DNA from: Sideroxydans sp.
GTDB lineage: Bacteria; Pseudomonadota; Gammaproteobacteria; Burkholderiales; Gallionellaceae
Reading direction: 5' to 3'
Assembly (NCBI GenBank): GCA_013791855.1
Contig: VMTA01000038.1
Coordinates: forward strand, 1-64,000
Length of the DNA stretch: 64,000 nucleotides
Part shown: in pieces, positions 9,901 through 20,462 of the stretch
How positions within the stretch are numbered: position 1 is the first letter of the stretch
How the letters are laid out: each line of letters starts with the position of its first letter
Position numbers and translations under genes: made by a program
The notes under the pieces: generated by a model
Seen by the model: only the letters and a program-made list of their open reading frames with translations
What the model was told of the DNA's origin: nothing
The model's database searches: none

Positions 9901-10440
9901 ATCGGTACGCTGGAGGACGCGATCCGTCGCATCGACAAGGAATCACGCGACCTGTTGATGGCGACCTATGAGGAAGTGAATCGTCATCTGACCGAGTTGT
10001 TCCCGGTGCTGTTCGGCGGTGGCGAGGCGCGTCTGGTGCTGACCGGAGAAGAGATCCTGGATAGCGGACTACAGGTGATGGCGCATCCGCCCGGCAAGAA
10101 GAACGCTTCCATCCATCTGTTGTCCGGCGGAGAGAAGGCACTGACTGCCATCGCATTGGTGTTCTCGCTGTTCCAACTCAATCCGGCGCCGTTCTGCGTG
10201 CTGGACGAGGTGGATGCGCCGCTGGACGACACCAATACCGAACGTCTGTGCAAATTGATCCAGAAGATGTCGGTCAATACCCAGTTCGTCTATATCAGCC
10301 ATAACAAGATCACCATGGAGATGGCGCAGCAACTGGTCGGCGTGACCATGCAGGAGCGCGGTGTCTCCAAGGTGGTGTCGGTGGATATCGAAGAGGCGAT
10401 GCGCATGCGCGACGCAAGCGCCGCGCCGGTGGCTGCCTAG
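6919..10440 (+). CDS. smc: Chromosome segregation ATPase SMC
   Basis: A full-length SMC of 1173 residues. The N-terminal head has Walker A GPNGCGKS at residues 31-38. Two long coiled-coil arms (roughly 170-500 and 650-1000) flank a hinge near 510-640. The C-terminal head has the signature LLSGGEKALTAIAL from about 1066 and Walker B VLDEVDAPLDD about 1093. SMC with ScpA and ScpB forms the condensin that compacts and separates chromosomes; scpAB are not here. The start is TTG at 6919-6921, since no ATG or GTG fits the conserved N-terminus. Its TAG stop overlaps the stop of the convergent DUF4124 gene within a CTAG palindrome. Confidence 0.96.
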   Translation: MRLSQIKLAGFKSFVDPTTISLPGQLVGIVGPNGCGKSNVIDALRWVLGESRASALRGESMQDVIFNGSGNRKAVSRASVELVFDNSLGKVGGQWASYAEISIKRALQRDGDSNYYINNQNVRRKDITDIFLGTGVGARAYAIIEQGMISRIIEAKPEELRVFLEEAAGVSKYRDRRRETELRLADTRVNLSRVSDILLELDKQLTHLGEQAEVAQVYRELEARRETTQRLLWLLNKQEAEARRERYIQQLEKTKNELEAEIAKLREVESQLEGRRSEHFALSDAVHAKQGDLYATNAEAARLEQQIAFLNEQRNRLSQQIQNGERQIAQQQAQLKGLRSLQSHWLEQQQDSAVRVNVCEERAGNEAQYLPQAEDASRLAQEKHNAMQRELLLIQQQLQLAETQRGHIQSNFQQFEGRRSRLLQERDSLPRLDTDALTQAQQRSAEMQMAQETQREKLSDLQQRLPQVDTARREARMAAQDLERQLGHTEARLNALKQLQAQLDNDKDLHVWLVGQGLDDAPRLWQSIRIEQGWEDALEAVLRERINALPLERLDAAAVWDQPPGKVALFDAAHAGMGATSSRAGMKPLADFVKVLDDKAAQVLQDWLHDVYAVDDLQVAMNMRGGLAAGVWLVTPQGHLVSAHSVLFHAPDSQVHGILARQREIELLQEESELRAHALTQGKEAAAQAEAAYQEMEGQIAALRSSASAAQQQLHDAQLQILKLTQANDRTQERSAQIAQETEELSGRAAEAQQQLEEIAQTMAEQRERLELKQIECEQAREQAGAQESALREVRERAQHAQRELQEANFFAKTCAEKLVDLGSNIEQNTATLQEQESALLASQQELANLTDGDAQVQLQGVLEQRQVQEQALAEARNTLEHATLNLNQLEQSRLSCEQKLNPLREKVSELTLKEQEARLQFEQWSEQLQNIEEEPLLPLLEGAKIGGLQTELAKLGVEISALGAVNLAALEELQSSQERKTYLDAQAKDLNEAIGTLEDAIRRIDKESRDLLMATYEEVNRHLTELFPVLFGGGEARLVLTGEEILDSGLQVMAHPPGKKNASIHLLSGGEKALTAIALVFSLFQLNPAPFCVLDEVDAPLDDTNTERLCKLIQKMSVNTQFVYISHNKITMEMAQQLVGVTMQERGVSKVVSVDIEEAMRMRDASAAPVAA

Positions 10441-10889
10441 TCGCAGTTGGCTTTGACTGCTTCGCGGGCGCTGCTTAACCGCTGGGCGCGTTCGCCGTCG
10501 TCAAGATAGCGTTTCTCGCCGTTCTCGTCGTAGGTCACCAAACGTGTCCCGCTTTCCAGTGCGCGCAGATTCTCGCGTGCGGCTGCGCAGTTCTGCTTTC
10601 TCTCCTGCTGCTGAGCGGTTTCACGCGCCGATTTTTCGGATGCTTCTTTTTTCTCCTGGCGGGCTTTATTCAGTTCGACTTCGCGTTGGGAGTAACTCTT
10701 GGAAGAGTAGTCGGCCGGGGCGGCCTCCTGGCCTTTGCCGGTGATATTGCGTACCGACTCGACCTTGGCATCTGACGGCGGGGAGTCCGAGTAGTGGACC
10801 TTTCCGTTCTCATCCACCCATTTGTTGAGCCCGGCTTGGGCTGACATGGATAGGCAAGCGAGCAAGACTAGTGCGGTAGCAGATCTCAT
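10437..10889 (-). CDS. DUF4124-domain secreted protein
   Basis: 150 residues with a cleavable signal peptide (residues 1-19, ending SAQA). The mature N-terminus, LNKWVDENGKVHYSDSPP, is the hallmark of DUF4124, a short beta domain common in proteobacterial periplasmic proteins. The middle (residues 65-110) is a charged Lys/Glu/Arg helix. Two cysteines (about residue 113 and at 149) may form a disulphide. Function is unknown. The gene is convergent with smc and the two stop codons overlap. Confidence 0.75.
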   Translation of the reverse strand: MRSATALVLLACLSMSAQAGLNKWVDENGKVHYSDSPPSDAKVESVRNITGKGQEAAPADYSSKSYSQREVELNKARQEKKEASEKSARETAQQQERKQNCAAARENLRALESGTRLVTYDENGEKRYLDDGERAQRLSSAREAVKANCD

Positions 10890-11017
10890 GGGACCCCCCG
10901 AAGAAAATTGATGTAAAACTACCTATTAATTTTGGGTGCGTCAATTTATCATTGCTCCCCAGTTTGAATAAGGCTATCCAGCTTGATAGCCAGAATGCAG
11001 TTTTAGCCGGAGGGCAG

Positions 11018-11686
11018 ATGCCGCATAGCAAGGCACCATCCAATCAGAGACAGGAGTTCATGCGGGTCGAGAGCAACCAGGATCTGGTGTTGCGTCTGTT
11101 CCGCACCTATTATCGCTCGCATCAGACTTCCGGCAAGCTGTTCGATGATTTCCCCGACTTCTTTCTGGTCAAACCCATCGTGCTGAAGGATCCGGATCTG
11201 ATAGAGCGCGCCTCCGACCGTCTCATTCTTGAAGACTGTGTGCGTCGGGCGCAGGAGCGCCAGGGCTTTGTCGGTGTCAGCAAATGGCGCAATCCCAAGC
11301 TGAACTATTACTGGCTGGAGCTTTCTGTCTTTCCCTTCATGCTGGGGGATGAAGTGACCCAGAACAACGAGGGCGAGTTCTATTACGTACTGAACCAGTT
11401 CATCGAATACACGCGCGAGCATCCCAAGCAGTACGGCGATATGGCCGGCGGGGTGGAAGCAGATAACGATCTGGCCTTGATGCTGGAAGGCATCGGCAAG
11501 CATGCGGTCAAGATGCAGGCATTGTTGCCGCACTATCCGATCGAAAAACTGGTCACGCTCAATCAGAACTGGCCGCTGGCCGAGGTCAACAAGTTATTGC
11601 AGACCCTGAAGGGTAGCGATCTGGATTGGTGCGAGCTGTTCTTCGAGCACATCATCTATGTGATGGGGAACAAGCGGGAAACGTAA
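11018..11686 (+). CDS. Conserved-looking cytoplasmic protein, unknown function
   Basis: 222 residues from the ATG at 11018, chosen because GGAGGG lies five bases upstream; an in-frame ATG at 10952 lacks a ribosome site. There is no signal peptide or membrane helix. The protein is rich in aromatic residues and acidic helices (segments such as LVLRLFRTYYRSHQ, LNYYWLELSVFPFML and LDWCELFFEHIIYVM). Codon use and tight placement before guaB suggest a real gene. I do not recognise a family or catalytic motif. Confidence 0.6.
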   Translation: MPHSKAPSNQRQEFMRVESNQDLVLRLFRTYYRSHQTSGKLFDDFPDFFLVKPIVLKDPDLIERASDRLILEDCVRRAQERQGFVGVSKWRNPKLNYYWLELSVFPFMLGDEVTQNNEGEFYYVLNQFIEYTREHPKQYGDMAGGVEADNDLALMLEGIGKHAVKMQALLPHYPIEKLVTLNQNWPLAEVNKLLQTLKGSDLDWCELFFEHIIYVMGNKRET

Positions 11687-11729
11687 GCGCGGGACAGCAA
11701 GCTAGCCCGGTTGCGGCGGCAAGTTTTGA

Positions 11730-11735
11730 TATAAT
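11730..11735 (+). promoter_or_regulatory. -10 element upstream of guaB
   Basis: A perfect TATAAT 24 bp before the guaB ATG, followed by a GCGCGC discriminator. A TTGCGG at 11711 is too close (13 bp) to be a standard -35. A GC-rich discriminator after the -10 is typical of promoters repressed by ppGpp, which would suit a GMP-synthesis gene. Confidence 0.45.
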
Positions 11736-11759
11736 GCGCGCTTTGCGGAGGAAGGTTCC

Positions 11760-13220
11760 ATGCGTATCACTCAAAAAGCTCTCACTTTCGACGATGTTCT
11801 GCTGCTTCCCGCGCAATCCGACGTCTTGCCGCGCGATGTCAGTCTACGCGCCCATCTTACCCGTAACATCCAGTTGAACATCCCGCTGCTGTCGGCAGCG
11901 ATGGATACCGTCACCGAAGCGCGTCTTGCCATAGCGCTGGCACAGGAGGGCGGCATCGGCATCATCCACAAGAACATGACCGCCAAGGAGCAGGCTGCTC
12001 ACGTGTCCAAGGTCAAGCGTTTCGAGAGCGGTGTGGTCAAGGACCCGATCAGCATCAGCCCGGACATGACAGTGCGTGACGTGCTCAATCTGACGCGTCA
12101 GCACAAGATATCCGGCTTGCCGGTCCTGCAGGGCAAGAGCGTGGTGGGTATCGTGACCAACCGCGACCTGCGCTTCGAAAACAATCTCGATCAGCCGATC
12201 AGCAACATCATGACGCCGCGCGAGCGTCTGATCACCGTCAACGAGAGCGCCAGCCACGACGAAGCCCGCAACCTGATGCACAAGCATCGCATCGAGCGCG
12301 TGCTTGTGGTGAACGACGCATTCGAACTGTGCGGACTGATGACGGTGAAGGACATCCTGAAGTCCACCGAACACCCGAATGCATGCAAGGACAGCCAGGG
12401 TCGTCTGCGTGCCGGTGCCGCGGTCGGTGTGGGCGAGGGCACGGAAGAGCGTGTCAGATTGCTGGTCGAAGCGGGTGTGGATGTCCTCGTGGTGGATACT
12501 GCCCACGGCCATTCGCAAGGCGTGTTGAGCCGCGTGCAGTGGGTCAAAAAGAATTTCCCGCAGGTCGATGTCATCGGCGGCAACATCGCCACTGCTGCCG
12601 CAGCCAAAGCGCTGGTGGATCATGGCGCGGACGGCGTCAAGGTCGGTATCGGTCCGGGCTCCATCTGCACCACACGTATGGTGGCGGGGGTGGGCGTGCC
12701 GCAGATCACTGCGATCCACAACGTCGCGGAAGCACTGGCAGGCACTGGGGTGCCGCTGATCGCCGACGGTGGTGTGCGTTTCTCTGGTGATATTTCCAAA
12801 GCGATCGCGGCAGGCGCGAACTGCGTGATGCTAGGCGGTCTGTTCGCAGGCACTGAAGAAGCACCGGGCGAGATCGAGTTGTTCCAGGGCCGTTCCTACA
12901 AGTCATATCGCGGTATGGGCAGTCTGGGGGCGATGCAACAAGGTTCCAAGGATCGCTACTTCCAGGATACGGAAGGCAATAACGACAAGCTGGTGCCGGA
13001 AGGTGTCGAAGGTCGCGTGCCTTACAAAGGCAGCGTGCTGGCAGTGATCCACCAACTGCTGGGCGGATTGCGTGCCAGCATGGGCTACCTCGGTTGCAAG
13101 GATATTCCCACGGTGCATGCCAATGCTGAATTCGTGGAGATCACGTCCGCCGGCATCCGCGAATCTCACGTGCATGACGTGCAGATCACCAAGGAAGCAC
13201 CGAACTACCATATCGACTAA
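11760..13220 (+). CDS. guaB: IMP dehydrogenase
   Basis: GuaB oxidises IMP to XMP with NAD, the committed step of guanine nucleotide synthesis. The 486-residue length is normal. The TIM barrel is interrupted at about residues 95-205 by a pair of CBS domains (starting [15 protein letters not shown] and [13 protein letters not shown]) that bind nucleotides for feedback control. The catalytic cysteine is Cys303 in [10 protein letters not shown], and the mobile-flap region with [11 protein letters not shown] lies about residue 385. AGGAAGG precedes the ATG. guaA follows after a 110-bp gap that holds inverted repeats. Confidence 0.97.
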   Translation: MRITQKALTFDDVLLLPAQSDVLPRDVSLRAHLTRNIQLNIPLLSAAMDTVTEARLAIALAQEGGIGIIHKNMTAKEQAAHVSKVKRFESGVVKDPISISPDMTVRDVLNLTRQHKISGLPVLQGKSVVGIVTNRDLRFENNLDQPISNIMTPRERLITVNESASHDEARNLMHKHRIERVLVVNDAFELCGLMTVKDILKSTEHPNACKDSQGRLRAGAAVGVGEGTEERVRLLVEAGVDVLVVDTAHGHSQGVLSRVQWVKKNFPQVDVIGGNIATAAAAKALVDHGADGVKVGIGPGSICTTRMVAGVGVPQITAIHNVAEALAGTGVPLIADGGVRFSGDISKAIAAGANCVMLGGLFAGTEEAPGEIELFQGRSYKSYRGMGSLGAMQQGSKDRYFQDTEGNNDKLVPEGVEGRVPYKGSVLAVIHQLLGGLRASMGYLGCKDIPTVHANAEFVEITSAGIRESHVHDVQITKEAPNYHID

Positions 13221-13225
13221 TTTGC

Positions 13226-13313
13226 GGGAAGGGAGAAGTGGGAAGAGGGAAGGGTAAAACCGATGCCTCTTCTCCCTTAAGCGCCGCAGGCGCGTCCCCT
13301 TCTCCCTTCACCC
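13226..13313 (+). repeat. Purine/pyrimidine-tract inverted repeat between guaB and guaA
   Basis: GAAGGGAGAAG at 13228-13238 is complementary both to the run at 13269-13278 and to the 11-base run at 13299-13309, so two mutually exclusive hairpins can form. A small perfect hairpin GCGCC-GCA-GGCGC sits between the two pyrimidine copies at 13281-13293. It could act as an mRNA stabiliser, pause site or partial terminator between the two genes, or be a dispersed intergenic repeat. Confidence 0.5.
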
Positions 13314-13330
13314 TTTTCAGGTTCCAAAAC

Positions 13331-14911
13331 ATGCATAAAAAGATCCTCATCCTCGATTTCGGTTCGCAGTACACCCAGTTGATCGCACGTCGCGTGCGCG
13401 AGACGCATGTCTATTGTGAACTGCATCCCTGGGATATGTCCGAGGCCGATATCCGCGCCTTCGATCCGGCAGGCATCATCCTTTCGGGCGGGCCGAACTC
13501 GGTCTATGAGGACGAAACGCCCAAGGCGCCGCAGGTCGTGTTCGATCTGGGTGTGCCGGTATTTGGAATCTGTTATGGCATGCAGACCATGTCGGCACAG
13601 CTGGGTGGCAAGGTCGAGAGCGGGACGGTGCGCGAGTTCGGTTATGCCGAGATCCGTGCGCACGGACATTCAAAGCTGTTCGACGGCATCCAGGACAAGA
13701 GCAATGCCCAAGGGCATGGCCTGCTCGATGTGTGGATGAGCCACGGCGACAAGGTCACCGCCTTGCCGCCCGGATTCAGCGTGATCGCATCCAATGAAGC
13801 CACGCCGTTCGCGGCGATGGCAGACGAGTCGCGCGGATACTATGCCGTGCAGTTCCATCCGGAAGTGACGCATACCCATCAGGGTAAGGCCATCATCGGT
13901 CGTTTCGTGCATGACATCTGCGGTTGCGGTCAGGACTGGAACATGCCGGACTACATCGCCGAAGCCGTGGCCAAGATCAAGGAGCAGGTCGGTGAAGAAG
14001 AAGTCATCCTGGGTTTGTCGGGCGGTGTCGATTCTTCCGTTGCCGCCGCGTTGATCCATCGCGCCATCGGTGATCAGCTGACTTGCGTGTTCGTAGATAA
14101 CGGTCTGTTGCGCCTGAACGAAGGAACGCAAGTGATGGAGACATTCGGCAAGAACATGCACATGAAGATCGTGCATGTGGATGCCAGCGCTGAATTCATG
14201 AAGCATCTGCAAGGCGTCACCGATCCCGAGCAGAAGCGCAAAGTCATCGGGCGCGAGTTCGTCGAAGTGTTCCAGCGCGAGTCGGCCAAGCTCAAGAGTG
14301 CCAAATGGCTGGCCCAAGGCACCATCTATCCCGACGTGATCGAATCTGCCAGCTCCAAGACCAAGAAGGCACACACCATCAAGAGCCACCACAACGTCGG
14401 CGGTTTGCCCGAGTCCATGCATCTGAAGCTGCTGGAGCCCTTGCGCGAACTGTTCAAGGACGAAGTGCGTGAACTTGGTGTCGCCTTAGGCCTGCCTGCA
14501 GATATGGTCTATCGCCATCCCTTCCCGGGGCCGGGCTTGGGTGTGCGCATCCTGGGCGAAGTGAAGCCGGAATTTGCCGAGTTGCTGCGCCGCGCCGATG
14601 CCATCTTCATCGAAGAACTGCGTGCCACGCGCGACGAGGAGGGCAAGAGCTGGTACGACAAGACCTCGCAGGCATTCACCGTATTCCTGCCGGTCAAATC
14701 GGTCGGTGTGATGGGAGACGGCCGTACCTATGAATGGGTGGTATCGCTACGTGCCGTGGTGACCAGCGATTTCATGACCGCACACTGGGCACATCTGCCG
14801 TACGAGTTGTTGGGCAAGGTCTCCAATCGCATCATCAACGAAGTGCGCGGCATCAACCGCGTGGTGTACGACATTTCCGGCAAGCCGCCCGCCACGATTG
14901 AGTGGGAGTAG
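13331..14911 (+). CDS. guaA: GMP synthase (glutamine-hydrolysing)
   Basis: GuaA aminates XMP to GMP using glutamine and ATP. The 526 residues comprise an N-terminal class I glutamine amidotransferase with nucleophile Cys81 in GICYGMQT and the His/Glu pair in FHPEVTH about residue 176. The ATP-pyrophosphatase domain has the PP-loop LSGGVDSS about residue 230, and the C-terminal dimerisation domain ends with the usual KPPATIEWE. The start was set at the ATG before [12 protein letters not shown], the normal N-terminus. The gene follows guaB, as in many proteobacteria. Confidence 0.97.
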   Translation: MHKKILILDFGSQYTQLIARRVRETHVYCELHPWDMSEADIRAFDPAGIILSGGPNSVYEDETPKAPQVVFDLGVPVFGICYGMQTMSAQLGGKVESGTVREFGYAEIRAHGHSKLFDGIQDKSNAQGHGLLDVWMSHGDKVTALPPGFSVIASNEATPFAAMADESRGYYAVQFHPEVTHTHQGKAIIGRFVHDICGCGQDWNMPDYIAEAVAKIKEQVGEEEVILGLSGGVDSSVAAALIHRAIGDQLTCVFVDNGLLRLNEGTQVMETFGKNMHMKIVHVDASAEFMKHLQGVTDPEQKRKVIGREFVEVFQRESAKLKSAKWLAQGTIYPDVIESASSKTKKAHTIKSHHNVGGLPESMHLKLLEPLRELFKDEVRELGVALGLPADMVYRHPFPGPGLGVRILGEVKPEFAELLRRADAIFIEELRATRDEEGKSWYDKTSQAFTVFLPVKSVGVMGDGRTYEWVVSLRAVVTSDFMTAHWAHLPYELLGKVSNRIINEVRGINRVVYDISGKPPATIEWE

Positions 14912-14916
14912 AGCCT

Positions 14917-15095
14917 CCGAGGGTGGAGCGGGGCCCCGCTTGCGGGGTGTGACCCCGAGGAGGATGCGCCCGCGAATCGACAGACGGTGAATTTCAGCCG
15001 AATTGGAATGAGCGGGCAACGGCCTCGAGCAGGTGGAAGAGGGGCCCCGCGCGCAGCGTGGGGATCTGACCCGAGCGACCGCCGGCGTTTCCCGT
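14917..15095. repeat. Two imperfect GC-rich repeat copies in the gap after guaA
   Basis: The only gap over 300 bp (14912-15248). Copy A (14917-14961) and copy B (15025-15079) share, in order, GGTGGA, GGGGCCCCGC, a GC-rich spacer, GGGG and TGACCC(C)GAG. Each copy can fold locally (for example CCCCG-CTTG-CGGGG in copy A). Between them GCCCGC at 14968-14973 can pair with GCGGGC at 15012-15017. This may be a dispersed intergenic repeat or a structured RNA. The rest of the gap holds a 7-bp perfect hairpin at 15125-15142 and an AT-richer region upstream of the next gene. No integrase or ORF of credible coding quality is present. Confidence 0.5.
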
Positions 15096-15248
15096 TCTAC
15101 GATCACTGCCCGTGATTCCGGCGGTTTTCAGACTGCTGAAAACTGAATTAAGCCACTTTCCCCGCTTTATTCCGCAGATACAAAATATCCCCGACTGTTA
15201 ATTTAGCCTCGTGCCAAAACGGCAAACAAGTATTAAGCGAGGTTAAAC

Positions 15249-17672
15249 ATGTCAGCACTCAACAAGATCCGTCTGGTTTCTTCCCGCGAAGATGAAGCGG
15301 CTGAATCTGAAGCTATTTTCGAATCGCGCGGTCGCATAGAGGCCGAGATCGATGCGCAACTCGCCGCCCAGGCGCGTTCCCGTGCCGAAGCTCACGCTCG
15401 TGCCATCGCGCAGGGCAAAGCCCAGCGCGAGAGCGAGATCGCCGAGCAGATCGAGATGCGCAACCGTGCCGAGTCACAGTTGGTGGAAGAAGTCCGACTC
15501 AGACTTGAGCAGGAACGTGCACTGACCCTCGCTTCTCAGGAGAAAGTGGCCGCCGAAGCGCGTTTGGCAGAATCCGTGCGTATCCGCCAGCAAGCCGAAC
15601 TGGAAGCGCAAAAGGAATTGGAAAAGCGCCTGCTTGCCGAGCAGCGCATGCATGATGAGCAGCGACGCCGTGCCGAGGCTGAACATGAAGCTGCACTGAA
15701 GGCGCAGGAACGCGAGGCCAGCGAAGCAGAATTGAGCAAGGTTGCGGCAGATAAGCTCAAGCAGGAGCGTGAAGTGGTTGCGCTGGTGAATGCCAAACTG
15801 GCAGCCGAGCGCTCTGCTCAGGAATCTCTGATCGCGCGCGAACGCAGCGAATCGCTGGCTTTGGCCGAAATCCAGGCGCGTATCGCGGCTGAGCTGGAAG
15901 CCGAGCGTGCCGCTGCTGCGCGTGCCGATGAGGAACGCGCCCTCACAGAGAGCATCGAGCTGCGCAGTCGTATCGAGCAACAAGCGCAGGAAGAGGCTGT
16001 TGCTCGCAATGCCGCGGAATGCCGTGCCGCTGAGATTGCACGTCAGGCACTGGAGAAAGAACAACTTGCCCGTGCCGCTGCCGAACAGAAACTGGCAGCC
16101 GAGCAGGAAGCGCTGCGTTCGTTGACCGAACGCGCCGAGACCGAGCGTCAGGCCGCAGCCGAGCGCGAAGCCGCCAATCTGTTGCTGCGCAAGGCGGAAG
16201 CCGATGCACGCGACCTGCTGGTGGCCGAACAACAAGCCAAACGCGCCGCCGAATCGCGCGCGCAGACAGCGCATCAACTGGTCCAGGAAGCACAGCAACG
16301 TGCCGAAGCGGAGATGTATACCTCGCGCGCGCTGGAACTGCAGTTGGCAGCGGAACAGCAGGCCATCGCCAATGCGCACAAACATCGCGAGATGGCCGAG
16401 CGTGCCCAGGAACTGGCTATACAAAAAGCGGCATCCGAACAGCAGCTGTATCTGGCCGAGCAAGAACAGGCCGCCAACGACAAGCAGGAAGTGCTGATGT
16501 TCCAGCAGCGTCTGGATGCTATCAATCAGCAACTGGCAGCGGCAGAGACTCGTGTTCAACTATCAATAGCCGAATGCGAGGCTGAAGAGCAGCGCTTGGC
16601 CGCAGAAATGGCTGAGCTGGTCGCCATCCAACAGCGCATCGACGCAGAGCAGCAGGCTGAAGCCGCCGCGCGTCAGCATTCGGAAGTAGAGGCAGAAGCA
16701 GAGCGTCAGGCCAAGCAGCGAGCCGAACTGGAAGAACAAGCGGAGCAGGTCGCGTTGCGTCGTGTGATCGCCGAACAGCAAGCCATCGATGCCATCACGG
16801 CACGTATGGATGCAGAGATGCGCGCCATCGAAGTGGACAACGAACGTCTTGCACAAGAGGTACGCGCAGAAGAAGTCGCGGCTGCCCAATTGGAGCAGGA
16901 TAGATTGCTGTTGGAAGCTGCGCGCAACCAAGAGGCTGTGGCTTTGCGTGCCATGAACATGAACAAGATGAAGATCGAGGCGCTCAATCAAGCCGCCCAA
17001 GCAGAACAGGCCGCGTTGGAGGCGGATGCCAGAGCCGTTGTGGTCGCTCGTCAGCGCATCAAGGCATCACAGGAAGCCGAACGTCTGGTGGAGCTGATCG
17101 CGCAGGAAGAAGCAGCTTTGCAGGTGATCGAACTAAAAAATGAAGAGAGCCATGCCCTAGTCGAAAGCATGCGCGTTGCACGCGAGGAGGCCGAGCGTTT
17201 GGCCGATATCGAAGCGGTGGCGCGTATCGAACATGAGCGGCAGCTTGCCGAATCAAGTGCGCAACGTGCCGAAGCCGAACATCTGGCACGCGTCGTGGCG
17301 GAGGAGAATGCACGTCTGCAGGCAGAGTTGAAGACGATAGCGGAAGCCTATGCCGAACACGATGCCCGCAAGAATGCAGGCTTGCGCGACGAGATGCAGC
17401 AACTGACCTCCGCACTTGAGACAGAGCATCTGTTGGCACGGGTACGCCGCACCAACTGGATCGCCCGTCTGTCGCAGGGCGCATTGGTGGCGACATTGCT
17501 GCTGAGTGCCGGATTGTGGATGAATACACCGAACACGGTCGTCTATGCATCAGGCCAGATCGCGACTAGGGCGGCAGCGCCTGTGGTGGCGGAACCCCGG
17601 ATGGATCTGGCCAGCTTCCAGCTCGCGACGGAGTTGAGCATGCCTGCATTGCAGGTGGCTGCGGCAGAATAA
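15249..17672 (+). CDS. Giant alanine/glutamate-rich coiled-coil protein with C-terminal membrane anchor
   Basis: 807 residues. After a short head (about 1-25), residues 25-730 are almost entirely Ala, Glu, Gln, Arg and Leu, with heptad-like repeats of the RAEAE, LAAEQ and RIEAE type and no Pro or Gly breaks of note; this predicts a very long helical rod. A single hydrophobic helix lies at about 738-757 (SQGALVATLLLSAGLW), followed by a tail of about 50 residues of different composition (VVYASGQIATRAAAPVV). There is no N-terminal signal. The most likely topology is a cytoplasmic rod anchored in the inner membrane with a short periplasmic tail. That is reversed relative to TolA, whose anchor is N-terminal. 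It is monocistronic with a strong terminator. I do not recognise a family. Confidence 0.8.
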   Translation: MSALNKIRLVSSREDEAAESEAIFESRGRIEAEIDAQLAAQARSRAEAHARAIAQGKAQRESEIAEQIEMRNRAESQLVEEVRLRLEQERALTLASQEKVAAEARLAESVRIRQQAELEAQKELEKRLLAEQRMHDEQRRRAEAEHEAALKAQEREASEAELSKVAADKLKQEREVVALVNAKLAAERSAQESLIARERSESLALAEIQARIAAELEAERAAAARADEERALTESIELRSRIEQQAQEEAVARNAAECRAAEIARQALEKEQLARAAAEQKLAAEQEALRSLTERAETERQAAAEREAANLLLRKAEADARDLLVAEQQAKRAAESRAQTAHQLVQEAQQRAEAEMYTSRALELQLAAEQQAIANAHKHREMAERAQELAIQKAASEQQLYLAEQEQAANDKQEVLMFQQRLDAINQQLAAAETRVQLSIAECEAEEQRLAAEMAELVAIQQRIDAEQQAEAAARQHSEVEAEAERQAKQRAELEEQAEQVALRRVIAEQQAIDAITARMDAEMRAIEVDNERLAQEVRAEEVAAAQLEQDRLLLEAARNQEAVALRAMNMNKMKIEALNQAAQAEQAALEADARAVVVARQRIKASQEAERLVELIAQEEAALQVIELKNEESHALVESMRVAREEAERLADIEAVARIEHERQLAESSAQRAEAEHLARVVAEENARLQAELKTIAEAYAEHDARKNAGLRDEMQQLTSALETEHLLARVRRTNWIARLSQGALVATLLLSAGLWMNTPNTVVYASGQIATRAAAPVVAEPRMDLASFQLATELSMPALQVAAAE

Positions 17673-17690
17673 CAAGTTGCTTGGGGAGGA

Positions 17691-17724
17691 AAGAGAACGG
17701 CGGCTCAGGCCGCCGTTCTCTTTT
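17691..17724 (+). terminator. Intrinsic terminator after the coiled-coil gene
   Basis: A perfect stem of about 12-14 bp (arms around 17691-17704 and 17709-17722, loop TCAG) followed by TTTT. Because the arms begin with A-rich and end with T-rich runs it may also stop the convergent lipoprotein gene. Confidence 0.85.
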
Positions 17725-17738
17725 GTGGCTATGCAAGA

Positions 17739-18200
17739 TCAGTGCGAGATGCGCACCACGCCGCCGCTTTCAATCACACGCACTTTGTCGCCGACATTGA
17801 AAGTCTCGTCGTTGACCGATCTTTCCTGGACCACGGAGATATGGCTGCCGTCTTCGAGCAGGATGGAGAACTCGATGCCGTCTTCGCGGGTGTAACCCTC
17901 TTCAGCCGCGGCACCGACCACGCCGCCAACCACAGCGCCCAGCACGCGCATCACATCACTCCCTTTGCCGTCACCTGCCGTACTCCCGGCGATGCCGCCG
18001 ACCACGGTGCCGGTTGCCGTGCCGATCTGTGTGGCAGTGCCTTCGATGCGCACCGCGTTAAGTTGTTCGATGGTGCCCACGCGGAAGGTCTGGGCTTGGC
18101 GTACTTGGTCGCGCGTATAGACATCGCCCGATTTGCTGCTGGCGCACGCGCCAAGCAACAAGGTGCCGGCGACCAGCAGAATGGTTGAGGGAATATTCAT
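17739..18200 (-). CDS. SlyB-like outer-membrane lipoprotein (glycine-zipper)
   Basis: 153 residues. The signal peptide ends in a lipobox LLLGAC with Cys19, so the mature protein is lipidated. Two glycine-zipper segments follow (GTATGTVVGGIAGSTAG and LGAVVGGVVGAAAEEG), typical of the SlyB/PcpY 17-kDa antigen family. The C-terminal half is a beta-rich domain (FSILLEDGSHISVVQE). Family members stabilise the outer membrane under Mg2+/PhoP or other stress. I chose the ATG at 18198-18200 because AAGGAG lies upstream; an earlier in-frame start would spoil the signal peptide. Confidence 0.85.
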   Translation of the reverse strand: MNIPSTILLVAGTLLLGACASSKSGDVYTRDQVRQAQTFRVGTIEQLNAVRIEGTATQIGTATGTVVGGIAGSTAGDGKGSDVMRVLGAVVGGVVGAAAEEGYTREDGIEFSILLEDGSHISVVQERSVNDETFNVGDKVRVIESGGVVRISH

Positions 18201-18265
18201 GAGGATGCTCCTTGATCGGATCGAAGTGGGTGGTAAGCGCTTTGAGCTCGCAGTCCGTCCACAGT

Positions 18266-20440
<2,175 letters not shown>

Positions 20441-20462
20441 GGCACGCCGAATCTACCACGAT

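Noticed and set aside
14912-15248. Genomic island at the guaA 3' end
   Set aside because: guaA ends are known island sites, but no integrase, tRNA or mobile gene lies in the 337-bp gap; only the repeat copies are reported.
15474-16559. Long antisense frame inside the coiled-coil gene
   Set aside because: The Leu/Phe/Gln-rich product is what the complement of Glu/Ala/Gln-rich codons gives; no ribosome site or domain.
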